NCBI GenBank assembly: GCA_964415255.1
Contig: CAYQAC010000001.1
Location: 1-64,000, forward strand
Direction: 5' to 3'
From: JAHBVY01 sp964415255
Lineage (GTDB): Bacteria > Myxococcota_A > Polyangia > Polyangiales > Polyangiaceae
DNA: 64,000 nucleotides
The position numbers and the translations under genes were made by a program. The notes beneath the pieces were generated by a model. The model was not told where the DNA came from and searched no databases. It was given only the letters and a program-made list of their open reading frames with translations. Shown here piece by piece: positions 16,148-23,193 of this stretch (the first letter of the stretch is position 1; each line of letters begins with the position of its first letter).

Positions 16148-18205
16148 TTGAATCACCTCTCAGAGTACGCCCTTGGCACCGGCGCGGTGGCGCTCGTCGT
16201 CGCGGTCTTGTTTTACTTCCGCGTCAAGAGCCTCCCCGAGGGCAACGCGAAGATGGTGCGCATCTCGCGCTTGATCCGTGACGGGGCGATGGCCTTCTTG
16301 ATGCGCGAGTACAAGGTGCTCGCGCTGTACGCCCTGGTGGTGTTCGGCCTGCTCGCGTGGAAGCTGGGGCTGCTCGCGGGGCTCTCCTTCCTCGCGGGTG
16401 CGTTCCTCTCGCTGCTCGCCGGCTTCTTCGGCATGAAGGCGGCCACCTACGCCAACGTGAGGACGGCAGAGGCCGCGCGCGCCTCGGGTAAGCCGGCCGC
16501 CCTCCTCACGGCGCTGGACGGCGGCGCCGTGATGGGGCTGTGCGTCGCGGGCCTCGCCTTGATCGGCATGGGCGCCATCTTCTACCAGTACCGGAGCGCC
16601 CCGGAGTTCGCGACCGTGCTCCACGCCTTCGCGGTGGGCGCCTCCTCCATCGCGCTCTTCGCGCGCATCGGCGGCGGCATCTACACCAAGGCAGCGGACG
16701 TCGGCGCGGACATCGTCGGCAAGGTGGAGGCGAACATCCCGGAGGACGACCCGCGTAACCCCGGCGTCATCGCCGACAACGTGGGCGACAACGTGGGCGA
16801 CATCGCCGGCATGGGCGCTGACATCTACGAGAGCTACGTCGCCGCCATCGTGGCGACCATGGCGCTCGCGCTCACGGCGCCCGTCGCGGTGCTTCAGCCG
16901 CTAGCGCCGAGCGTCACCTCAGAGGCCGAGCTTCGCAGCCTCGCGGTGGCCCTGCCCATGATGCTCGCCACCCTCGGCCTCGCGGTGTCCATCGTCGGCA
17001 TCTTCATCACCCGCGCCATGAAGTCGATGGCGCCCGCCACCGTGCTGCGCCTCGCGCTCATCTTGCCGCCGTTCTTGGTGGTGGGCGTCGCGTTCGTGGT
17101 GCTGCCCATGGTGCAGATCAGCAACAACGCCATCATCACCTTGGCCGCCGGCGCCGCGGGCGGCGCGGTGGTAGGCCTGGTCACTGACTATTACACCTCC
17201 ATGGGCCCGGTGATGCGCGTGGCCAAGGCCTCGCTCACGGGGCCTGGCACCAACGTCATCAGCGGCCTCGCGGTGGGCTTGGAGAGCTGCGCCATCCCGC
17301 TCGTCACGCTGTGCGTGGTGGGCACGGTCTCAAACCACTACCTCGGGCTCTATGGCATCGCGCTGTCAGCGGTGGGCATGCTCGCGGGCACCGCGATCGT
17401 GATGACGGTGGACGCTTACGGTCCCATCGCGGACAACGCCGGCGGCATCTCGGAGATGAGCGGCCTCGGTGAGAGCGTGCGCGACATCACGGATGAGCTC
17501 GACGCGGTGGGGAACACCACCGCGGCGGTGGGCAAGGGTTTTGCCATCGGCTCAGCGGTGCTCACCGTGGTGGCGCTCTTCGCGGCCTTCAACATGGAGG
17601 TCAACGCGGTGCGCGCGAAGAGCGGCGGCGCGGCGCTCGTGCTCGAGCTGACCGACGCCAAGATCCTGATGGGGATTTTGTTCGGCGCCATCCTGCCCTG
17701 CCTGGTCGGCGCCACCACCATGACGGCCGTCGGTCGCGCCGCGGGCGCCATCGTCGAGGAGATCCGCCGTCAGTTCCGCGAGATCCCAGGCTTGCTTGAG
17801 GGCAAGGAGGGCGTGGACCCAGAGCCGCGCGCCATCGTCGACTTGGCCACCGCCGCGGCCATCCGCGAGATGCTCTTGCCCGGCGCCATCGCCATCGTGG
17901 CGCCGGTCGCCATCGGCTTCCTGTTCGGCCCCGAGACGCTCGCGGGCGCGCTCGCCGGCTCGCTGGCGGTGGGCGCCACGCTGTCACTGCTCATGGCCAA
18001 CGGCGGCGGCGCCTGGGACAACGCCAAGAAGCTGATCGAGAAGGGCGGCCTCGAGGGCCACAAGAAGGGGTCGGACGCTCACAAGGCCGCCGTGGTGGGT
18101 GACACCGTCGGCGACCCGTTCAAGGACACCTCAGGTCCTGGCATCTCGATCCTGATCAAGGTGATGAGCGTCGTCTCGCTGCTCATCGCCCCGCTCATCG
18201 CCTGA
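16148..18205 (+). CDS. hppA: Membrane-bound proton/sodium-translocating pyrophosphatase
   Basis: 685 residues from TTG 16148, chosen because GAAGGA lies 7 bases upstream and the first membrane helix then begins near residue 9. The frame is open back to TTG 16037. The protein is polytopic (about 16 helices). It has the pyrophosphate-binding signature DVGADIVGKVE and the acidic loops IADNVGDNVGDIAGMGADIYESY and GDTVGDPFKDTSGP. The sequence GNTTAAVGKGFAIGSA has Ala rather than Lys at the diagnostic position. By the known rule for this family that places it in the K+-dependent subgroup. Whether it pumps H+ or Na+ I cannot tell by eye. It hydrolyses cytoplasmic PPi to energise the membrane. Confidence 0.95.
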   Translation: MNHLSEYALGTGAVALVVAVLFYFRVKSLPEGNAKMVRISRLIRDGAMAFLMREYKVLALYALVVFGLLAWKLGLLAGLSFLAGAFLSLLAGFFGMKAATYANVRTAEAARASGKPAALLTALDGGAVMGLCVAGLALIGMGAIFYQYRSAPEFATVLHAFAVGASSIALFARIGGGIYTKAADVGADIVGKVEANIPEDDPRNPGVIADNVGDNVGDIAGMGADIYESYVAAIVATMALALTAPVAVLQPLAPSVTSEAELRSLAVALPMMLATLGLAVSIVGIFITRAMKSMAPATVLRLALILPPFLVVGVAFVVLPMVQISNNAIITLAAGAAGGAVVGLVTDYYTSMGPVMRVAKASLTGPGTNVISGLAVGLESCAIPLVTLCVVGTVSNHYLGLYGIALSAVGMLAGTAIVMTVDAYGPIADNAGGISEMSGLGESVRDITDELDAVGNTTAAVGKGFAIGSAVLTVVALFAAFNMEVNAVRAKSGGAALVLELTDAKILMGILFGAILPCLVGATTMTAVGRAAGAIVEEIRRQFREIPGLLEGKEGVDPEPRAIVDLATAAAIREMLLPGAIAIVAPVAIGFLFGPETLAGALAGSLAVGATLSLLMANGGGAWDNAKKLIEKGGLEGHKKGSDAHKAAVVGDTVGDPFKDTSGPGISILIKVMSVVSLLIAPLIA

Positions 18206-18214
18206 ACACTTAAA

Positions 18215-18240
18215 GCACGCGCCTCCCCCAAGGCGCGTGC
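18215..18240. terminator. Hairpin after hppA, 9-bp perfect stem
   Basis: GCACGCGCC and GGCGCGTGC pair across an 8-base loop, beginning 9 bases after the hppA stop. There is no T-run, so it could be an attenuator, an mRNA-stabilising hairpin or a Rho-independent terminator lacking the tail. Confidence 0.5.
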
Positions 18241-18257
18241 CGCAGGGAGGTGCCGAC

Positions 18258-18470
18258 GTGAGCCGCACCCAAATCACCTGGCTGTCGCTCGCTGGGCTGC
18301 TCCTGTTGGGTGTCGGCGCTGCGGCCTTCTTCTCCCTGCACCTGAACTGCAGCGGGAAGCGGAGCATGGACGCCTGCGAGCAAGCCTGGTTCTGCGCCTC
18401 CACGACTTACCACGGGTCCCCTGACTACCGCGGCCCCGCCTGGTCCTGCGAGTCAACCCTGCTGCCGTGA
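18258..18470 (+). CDS. Small Cys-rich membrane protein downstream of hppA
   Basis: 70 residues from GTG 18258, with GGGAGG 7 bases upstream. One hydrophobic helix (about 8-28, WLSLAGLLLLGVGAAAFFSL) is followed by a tail of about 40 residues with four cysteines (HLNCSGK, MDACEQ, WFCAST, WSCEST). With the N-terminus inside, the tail would lie in the periplasm and could form two disulfides. I recognise no family. The hppA stop is 52 bases upstream with the hairpin between. Confidence 0.65.
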   Translation: MSRTQITWLSLAGLLLLGVGAAAFFSLHLNCSGKRSMDACEQAWFCASTTYHGSPDYRGPAWSCESTLLP

Positions 18471-18500
18471 GCGGCACCCTCCAGCTAAACAGGCTAGGCT

Positions 18501-18701
18501 GTGCGTCACGTGACACAGCCAACGCCCTTCGTCAGTGATCCGGAAATCCTCTCCGGCGCCGTGTGCTTCACCGGCACACGCGTGCCGGTGTCAGCCTTGA
18601 TGGACTACCTTCAAGCGGGTGACCGCATCGACGACTTCCTCGATGACTTCCCTACCGTCTCCCGAGAGCAAGTCGGCGCCGTCCTGCGACTCGCGATCTA
18701 G
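18501..18701 (+). CDS. DUF433 family small protein
   Basis: 66 residues from GTG 18501; GTG 18510 is an alternative. The DUF433 pattern is plain: DPEILSGAVCFTGTRVPVSALMDYL, then DDFLDDFPTVSREQVGAVL. DUF433 proteins are winged-helix-like and are often encoded beside a PIN/Mut7-like toxin, so many are annotated as antitoxins. No partner follows here: the next gene is convergent and starts 10 bases away on the other strand. Isolated copies are common, so a toxin-antitoxin role is not supported. Confidence 0.85.
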   Translation: MRHVTQPTPFVSDPEILSGAVCFTGTRVPVSALMDYLQAGDRIDDFLDDFPTVSREQVGAVLRLAI

Positions 18702-18710
18702 CTAGCCCAA

Positions 18711-19955
18711 TTAGGTCGTGGGCCTGACTTCAGCGCGGGGCTCGAGGTCTTCGGGGCGGGCTAGGGCGTCTTGTACCAGAGCGGACACGCCGTCCACGCC
18801 GATGCCGCGCCAGAAGATTGTCCAGCCGGGGACGCGCAACAGGCCGTCGGCGTGCTCGGCGTACCAGGCGGAGATGGGGTTATCCGGGCGCGCGCGCCAG
18901 TAGAAGCGCGGCATGTCTCGGGTCAGCGCCTGCCACAAGTCGCGCCCCAGGCCCTCCCCCTGCGCCACCTGCCCCACCGCGAATTTAGTCAGGAAGGCTC
19001 CCCCCACGCCTGGCTCTAAGATCGCCGCGCCGCGACGCTGGCGCTCGAGGTAGATGGCCTCTGGGCGACGCTCGAACAGGCGCGGCCCACCGCTCGCGCC
19101 GACGATCAATCGGCGCTGAAACGCCGACTCGAGCAGCTCGCACAGCGCCGCGCGTGAGGCGTCGTCGTAGTGCTCCAGCCGCTCGATCTCGCTCCCACGT
19201 TGGATCAGCGTGCCGGCGCCGCGCACGGTGAACAGCTCCTTCAGCAGCACGAGCGGTGAGGCGACGCTCACTTGGACTCGCCGCTCAGCGCGCGCTAGCC
19301 GCGCGAGCTGAGTGAGGAGGCTCGCGTCGCTGCTTAACAGCGCACCGCTCGCGAGCAGCGGCTCCAGGTCCGTCGAGAGGTTGATCAGCGAGATCCCAGC
19401 GTCATGAACCGGGAGCCGACGCTGCGCACCGAGCGCGCTCGGTGACACCCCAGCACCGAGCGCGCCTTGGCCACGCAGCACCACCAACTTGCGGCTCCTG
19501 AGCGCGCTCAAGAGCTCATCCACGATGCGGAATCGAGTGGCCTCGTCCTGGCCTACCTCGAACGACACCACGGGGATGCGGCACGCCCGGAGCTCCGTCT
19601 CCAGCCGCTGAACGAGGCCTGGCTCCCCCGCGCGGTGCTCACTCGGCTCAAGCCCCGCCTCCGCCAGCGCAGACACCAGCCCAGCGCGGGTCCGCGCCGC
19701 ACGCGCTGGATTAAACACCCCGAGCAGGAGCGGCGCCACCAGGTCGAGCCGCCGCATGAAGCTCAGCTGCTCCACCAAGCTCGCCCGAACGTGGCGAGCG
19801 GCGCTGGCCTCCACCACGATGATCCCGAAGCTCTCCTTGGGCAGCTCACGGAACAGCTTCAGGTACAGCTCCGCCTCGCTGCGGCGCCCGATGCTCTCCA
19901 TGAAGGTCAGCACGAGCTCTGCGTTATTTTGCTCAGAGGCGCCCAAGCTAGCCAC
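18711..19955 (-). CDS. N-acetylglutamate synthase of the vertebrate-like/NAGK-fused type
   Basis: 414 residues. The C-terminal 130 residues match the NAT (DUF619) domain of vertebrate-like N-acetylglutamate synthases: IYLERQRRGAAILEP, FLTKFAVGQVAQGEGLGRDLWQAL, FYWRARPDNPISAWYAEHADG and WTIFWRG. The N-terminal 260 residues occupy the amino-acid-kinase position, with VVLRGQGALG resembling the kinase glycine loop and NLSTDLEPLLASGAL following. The kinase motifs look degenerate and I would not predict kinase activity. The enzyme would acetylate glutamate to start arginine synthesis. No other arg genes are nearby. Confidence 0.8.
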   Translation of the reverse strand: MASLGASEQNNAELVLTFMESIGRRSEAELYLKLFRELPKESFGIIVVEASAARHVRASLVEQLSFMRRLDLVAPLLLGVFNPARAARTRAGLVSALAEAGLEPSEHRAGEPGLVQRLETELRACRIPVVSFEVGQDEATRFRIVDELLSALRSRKLVVLRGQGALGAGVSPSALGAQRRLPVHDAGISLINLSTDLEPLLASGALLSSDASLLTQLARLARAERRVQVSVASPLVLLKELFTVRGAGTLIQRGSEIERLEHYDDASRAALCELLESAFQRRLIVGASGGPRLFERRPEAIYLERQRRGAAILEPGVGGAFLTKFAVGQVAQGEGLGRDLWQALTRDMPRFYWRARPDNPISAWYAEHADGLLRVPGWTIFWRGIGVDGVSALVQDALARPEDLEPRAEVRPTT

Positions 19956-20280
19956 GTCGCGCGGCGTCTAGAGCGGCGATCGGTCCGCCGCAAGCCGGAT
20001 CAAGGAAGCCGCCCCCATGACCGCAGGGCGAGCTGCAGGTGAAGCGCGGTTCCAAGGGCGCCGAGGCTGACGTCAGGAGGTGAGCGGTGCAGGGCGAGAT
20101 GCAGGTGAAGCTCCAAGCGGGGCGCTCAGCGAGCGCGTGGCCACTCCCGCGCGGGGCTCACCGGGTCTTGGATCGGGTTTTGGGGGTTGGGCAGGGCACC
20201 TAAGCCCGCGGCGCTCCGCGCGTCATTAGCCGATGCGCTGAGCAGGCTCGTTATCCGCCTTCGCCGCCCAAGATCCCTCT
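19956..20280. other. Intergenic region between divergent genes, with repeats
   Basis: 325 bases with no supported gene. It holds a 22-base near-identical direct repeat at 20023-20045 and 20089-20110 (GCAGGGCGAG, then C or A, then TGCAGGTGAAG). It also holds one copy of the dispersed G-tract repeat at 20175-20200. Promoters of the synthase and the cyclase genes must lie here, but no convincing -35/-10 pair is visible. Confidence 0.6.
20175..20200. repeat. Dispersed G-tract repeat, intergenic copy
   Basis: GGGTTTTGGGGGTTGGGCAG followed by GGCACC, about 80 bases upstream of the cyclase gene. Confidence 0.8.
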
Positions 20281-22056
20281 ATGATGCCCCGGATGCGCGT
20301 GGGCCTCGTGACCCCTCCTGGGCTGCTGAGTGAGTTCGTGGGCCAGGTGGTGCGGCCCGCGGGGCACGAGCTGTGGGTCGCGCCGGGGGTGGCGGCGTTG
20401 ATGGAGCAAGCCAGTCAGGAGCCGGACGTCGTGCTGTTCGCGCCTCACGTGGACGGGCAGCGGGCGGCGGTGGCCCTGCATCAGGCGCGGGAGGCAGGCT
20501 TCGCCTTACCGGGGGCGGTCTACCTGGGGCTCACGGCGGAGGCCTGCGAGGCCGCACGGCGCGAGGGCTTCGCGCGCGCGCTCGCGCTGCCCTTTCAGGG
20601 GCGTGAGCTGCTCGCCGCCGTGGATCGCGGCCAGAGCGGCCAATTGTCAGTTTTGCTGACGGATGACAGCGAGCTGATCCACAAGCACACCCGGGGCCTG
20701 CTCGCGGAGGCCGGCTATGAAGTCAGAGAGGCTTACGATGGCGAGGAGGCCTGGGAGATGCTCCAGGCCGACCCCCCTGATCTGCTGCTGACGGACGTGG
20801 AGATGCCGCGGCTCGGCGGCTACGACCTGTGCCGCCGGGTGAAGGACGACGAGCGCCTGCGCGAGATCCCGGTGGTGATCTGCTCGAGCCTCGGGGAGGC
20901 CGCCGACTTGGAGCGCGGCTTCGACGCCGGCGCCGACGACTACCTGGTGAAGCCGGTGGTGCCGGAGGAGCTGGTGACGCGCCTGCACTCGCTCTTGGCC
21001 ACCCGCATGGCCAGCGTGCGCGAGCGGGTGCTGGTGGTGGACGACTCCGCGGCCATCCGCCACCTGGTGGCTGATTGCCTGCGGCGCCAAGGTTTCCGCG
21101 TAGAAACTGCGGTGGACGGCGCAGACGGCCTCGCTAAGGCGCAGGCGGAGCCTCCCGATCTGGTGTTGACGGACTACGACATGCCGCGCATGACCGGCTT
21201 CGAGCTGGTGCACGCCCTGCGCCGCACCCGGGAGACGCGCGACGTGCCGCTCGTGATGCTCACCGCGCGCGACACCCGGCGCGATCAAGCGCAGATGCGC
21301 GCCGCCGGCCTCACGAGCTACCTGGTGAAGCCGTTCACCACGGACAAGTGCATCGCCATCGTGGAGCGGGTGCTCGCGGAGTCGCGCCTCGCGCGCTACA
21401 AGCAAGCCTCGCGGCTCTACATCAGCGAGGGCGCGGATGGCGTAGGGCTCGCCCCCGGCGGACAGCTGTCCGCCGGGGGCGAGCCCTACGCCATCCGCGC
21501 CAAGGAGGTGGACGCGACCCTGCTCTTCAGCGACATCAGCGGCTTCACGGCGATGAGCTCCCGGCTGCCGCCAGCGGCGGTGGTGGAGGTCTTGAACGCC
21601 TCCTTCGACGCCCTGTGCATCGTGATCAAGGAGCAGGGCGGCGACATCGACAAGTTCATCGGCGACGCCATCATGGCGGTGTTCGAGGACCGCTCAGACT
21701 TCGAGGAGCCGCACGCCTTGCGCGCCGCGCGCGCCGCGTACGGCATGCAGCAGGCGCTGGCGGAGTTCAACGCGGACCGCTCACCGCCGCTCGTGATGCG
21801 CATCGGGCTCAACTCAGGCAGCATCGTGCGCGGCGACATCGGCTCACGCTTCGTGCGGCGGGACTACACCTGCATCGGGGACGCCGTGAACCGCGCCCAG
21901 CGCCACGAGGCGAACGCGCCGCTCGGCGGCGTGCTGCTCAGCCAAGACACCTACGACCGCATCCAAGACGCGGTGGTGGTGGAGGAGCTGCCCGGCATCA
22001 AGCTGAAGGGCATCGACGAGCCTGTGAGCGGCTACGTCCTCAAGGCCATGCGCTAG
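20281..22056 (+). CDS. Three-receiver class III adenylate/guanylate cyclase
   Basis: 591 residues from ATG 20281; ATG 20284 and 20293 are also possible. Residues 1-118 form a receiver-like fold lacking the acceptor Asp (DVVLFAPHVDG). Two intact receivers follow: about 121-240 with Asp172 (LLTDVEMPRL) and about 248-365 with Asp298 (VLTDYDMPRM), both with the KP motif. A class III cyclase domain occupies about 410-540: metal Asp418 (LFSDISGFT), Lys458 and Asp462 (DKFIGDAIM), and DYTCIGDAVNRAQRHE with the Asn/Arg pair. The Lys favours ATP as substrate. No kinase is adjacent, so the input is unknown. Residues 384-407 are encoded by a 72-bp perfect palindrome described separately. Confidence 0.92.
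   Translation: MMPRMRVGLVTPPGLLSEFVGQVVRPAGHELWVAPGVAALMEQASQEPDVVLFAPHVDGQRAAVALHQAREAGFALPGAVYLGLTAEACEAARREGFARALALPFQGRELLAAVDRGQSGQLSVLLTDDSELIHKHTRGLLAEAGYEVREAYDGEEAWEMLQADPPDLLLTDVEMPRLGGYDLCRRVKDDERLREIPVVICSSLGEAADLERGFDAGADDYLVKPVVPEELVTRLHSLLATRMASVRERVLVVDDSAAIRHLVADCLRRQGFRVETAVDGADGLAKAQAEPPDLVLTDYDMPRMTGFELVHALRRTRETRDVPLVMLTARDTRRDQAQMRAAGLTSYLVKPFTTDKCIAIVERVLAESRLARYKQASRLYISEGADGVGLAPGGQLSAGGEPYAIRAKEVDATLLFSDISGFTAMSSRLPPAAVVEVLNASFDALCIVIKEQGGDIDKFIGDAIMAVFEDRSDFEEPHALRAARAAYGMQQALAEFNADRSPPLVMRIGLNSGSIVRGDIGSRFVRRDYTCIGDAVNRAQRHEANAPLGGVLLSQDTYDRIQDAVVVEELPGIKLKGIDEPVSGYVLKAMR
20646..20660. repeat. GTCAG-N5-CTGAC palindrome (perfect), intragenic
   Basis: GTCAGTTTTGCTGAC at the junction between the pseudo-receiver and the first true receiver of the cyclase. 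It reads Ser-Val-Leu-Leu-Thr with TCA, GTT and TTG codons, unlike the GC-ending codons around it. Confidence 0.8.
21430..21501. repeat. 72-bp perfect palindrome inside the cyclase gene
   Basis: The 36 bases ending at 21465 are the exact reverse complement of the 36 bases starting at 21466; symmetry breaks at 21429/21502. The centre is GACAG|CTGTC with no spacer. It stays open in frame and encodes GADGVGLAPGGQLSAGGEPY followed by AIRA, between the last receiver and the cyclase domain. Confidence 0.95.
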
Positions 22057-22151
22057 GCTGCGCCCCCATGCGCTAGGGGCGCAGCATGCTGCGCCCCCCT
22101 ACGCGGAAATGTCGCGGTGAGGCGCCGCTCGGATGCTAAACAGGGCGCCGC

Positions 22152-22526
22152 ATGGCCTATGCCGTCATCCTGATCGCGATCGCCGCCATTGCCATCGGCG
22201 CCTACCTGCTCCTCGTGTTTCGTGAGGTGCCCGGAGCCATCGAGGAGCGCCTGGGCGAGTATGAAGCGCTCCCCCAAGATCTAGGCGAGTGGCGCCAGGT
22301 GACGCAGGGCGCGGACGGCGCAGCCCAAGACAGCGCCCCCCAAGACATCACCCCCCAGGCCGGCCCCGGTGAGCTCTGCGAGGTGCGGCTCTTGCACCAG
22401 CAAGGCGGCACCTTCTCGCGCCCCAAGCTCATCCGTCAGGTGCGCTACCGAGACGCCGAGACGCGCAAGATCCTCCGCGTGGAGCCCGACGAAGAGCTGA
22501 AGCGCCGCCGCGTGAAGCGGACGTAA
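22152..22526 (+). CDS. Small single-span membrane protein, function unknown
   Basis: 124 residues from ATG 22152. One N-terminal hydrophobic helix (about 3-23, AVILIAIAAIAIGAYLLLV) is followed by a soluble, charged tail. A short Gln/Ala/Gly linker (QGADGAAQDSAPQDITPQ) precedes a compact C-terminal segment (ELCEVRLLHQQGG to RQVRYRDAETRKILRV). No family recognised. It stands alone, 95 bases after the cyclase gene and convergent with the PPOX gene. Confidence 0.7.
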   Translation: MAYAVILIAIAAIAIGAYLLLVFREVPGAIEERLGEYEALPQDLGEWRQVTQGADGAAQDSAPQDITPQAGPGELCEVRLLHQQGGTFSRPKLIRQVRYRDAETRKILRVEPDEELKRRRVKRT

Positions 22527-22570
22527 GGAGCCGTCAGCCCGGCGCTCGCGCACTTCAGGGTACGCTGCGC

Positions 22571-22590
22571 GGTGCCAAACCCCCAACCCC
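22571..22590. repeat. Dispersed G-tract repeat, reverse orientation
   Basis: GGTGCCAAACCCCCAACCCC, directly before the tandem repeat array at 22597. Confidence 0.7.
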
Positions 22591-22596
22591 CGCCCC

Positions 22597-22790
22597 CAAT
22601 CCGTCAGCCACCTTGACGATGGCTCCAAGGCTCCACCAAGGCGCTCCCAATCCGTCAGCCACCTTGACGATGACTCAGGCGGCACCAAGGCGCTCCCAAT
22701 CCGTCAGCCATCTTGACGATGGCTCCAAGGCTCCACCAAGGCGCTCCCAATTCGTCAGGCACCTTGACGACACCTCAAGGCCCTGCTCAG
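22597..22790. repeat. About 50-bp tandem repeat, four copies, between convergent genes
   Basis: Copies begin at 22597, 22648, 22697 and 22748 (spacing 51, 49, 51). Each starts CAATCCGTCAGCCACCTTGA with small changes and ends in GGCGCTCC. Every unit carries CGTCA-N7-TGACG, so each could form a short hairpin. It fills the space between the ends of two convergent genes. Confidence 0.92.
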
Positions 22791-22794
22791 CCGC

Positions 22795-23193
22795 TCAAGC
22801 CTCCGCCGGGGAGCGCTCAATCGTGAGCACCTCCCAGTGCTTCCGGCGTCCGCTCAGCGTCGCTGACAAGGTGAGCAGGCTCATCTGCCAGCCGTACTTC
22901 GCCTTCAGCGCGCGGTAGACGCGCTCCTGCTGCGCCTCGTCAGTCAAGAGCGTGGCTTCACCGGCGAGCCACGTCGCGCCCTCCGCCACACCGCCGCGCA
23001 GATCGCAGGGCGCAACTCGCACCTTCGGGTCACGACGGAGGCGCTTCACTTTGTAGGATTTGCCGTTCGTGAACACCCCGAGCAAGCCGTCCAGCTCGGC
23101 GAACCACACCGGGGTCTTCACCCCGGTGCCGTCGCGGCGGAACGTCTCCAGGCTGATGTACCGCCCTGAAGTCAGCTCGACTGGCCAACTCAT
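22795..23193 (-). CDS. PPOX-class split-barrel oxidoreductase, F420-dependent type
   Basis: 132 residues. ATG 23193 overlaps the pilQ stop (TGATG), so the gene is the last of the pilMNOPQ run. The fold signatures fit the small F420-binding PPOX family known mainly from actinobacteria: GRYISLETFRRDGTGVKTPVWF, GVFTNGKSYKVKRLRRDPKVRVAPCDLRG, and ATWLAGEATLL, then KYGWQMSLL. The KVKRLRRDP segment is the cofactor phosphate-binding stretch of that family. If correct, the organism makes or takes up F420. FMN or haem-related relatives are possible alternatives. Why it follows pilQ is unknown. Confidence 0.82.
   Translation of the reverse strand: MSWPVELTSGRYISLETFRRDGTGVKTPVWFAELDGLLGVFTNGKSYKVKRLRRDPKVRVAPCDLRGGVAEGATWLAGEATLLTDEAQQERVYRALKAKYGWQMSLLTLSATLSGRRKHWEVLTIERSPAEA

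Noticed and set aside
18501..18720. Toxin-antitoxin pair around the DUF433 gene.
   Set aside because: No partner ORF with a ribosome site on either side.
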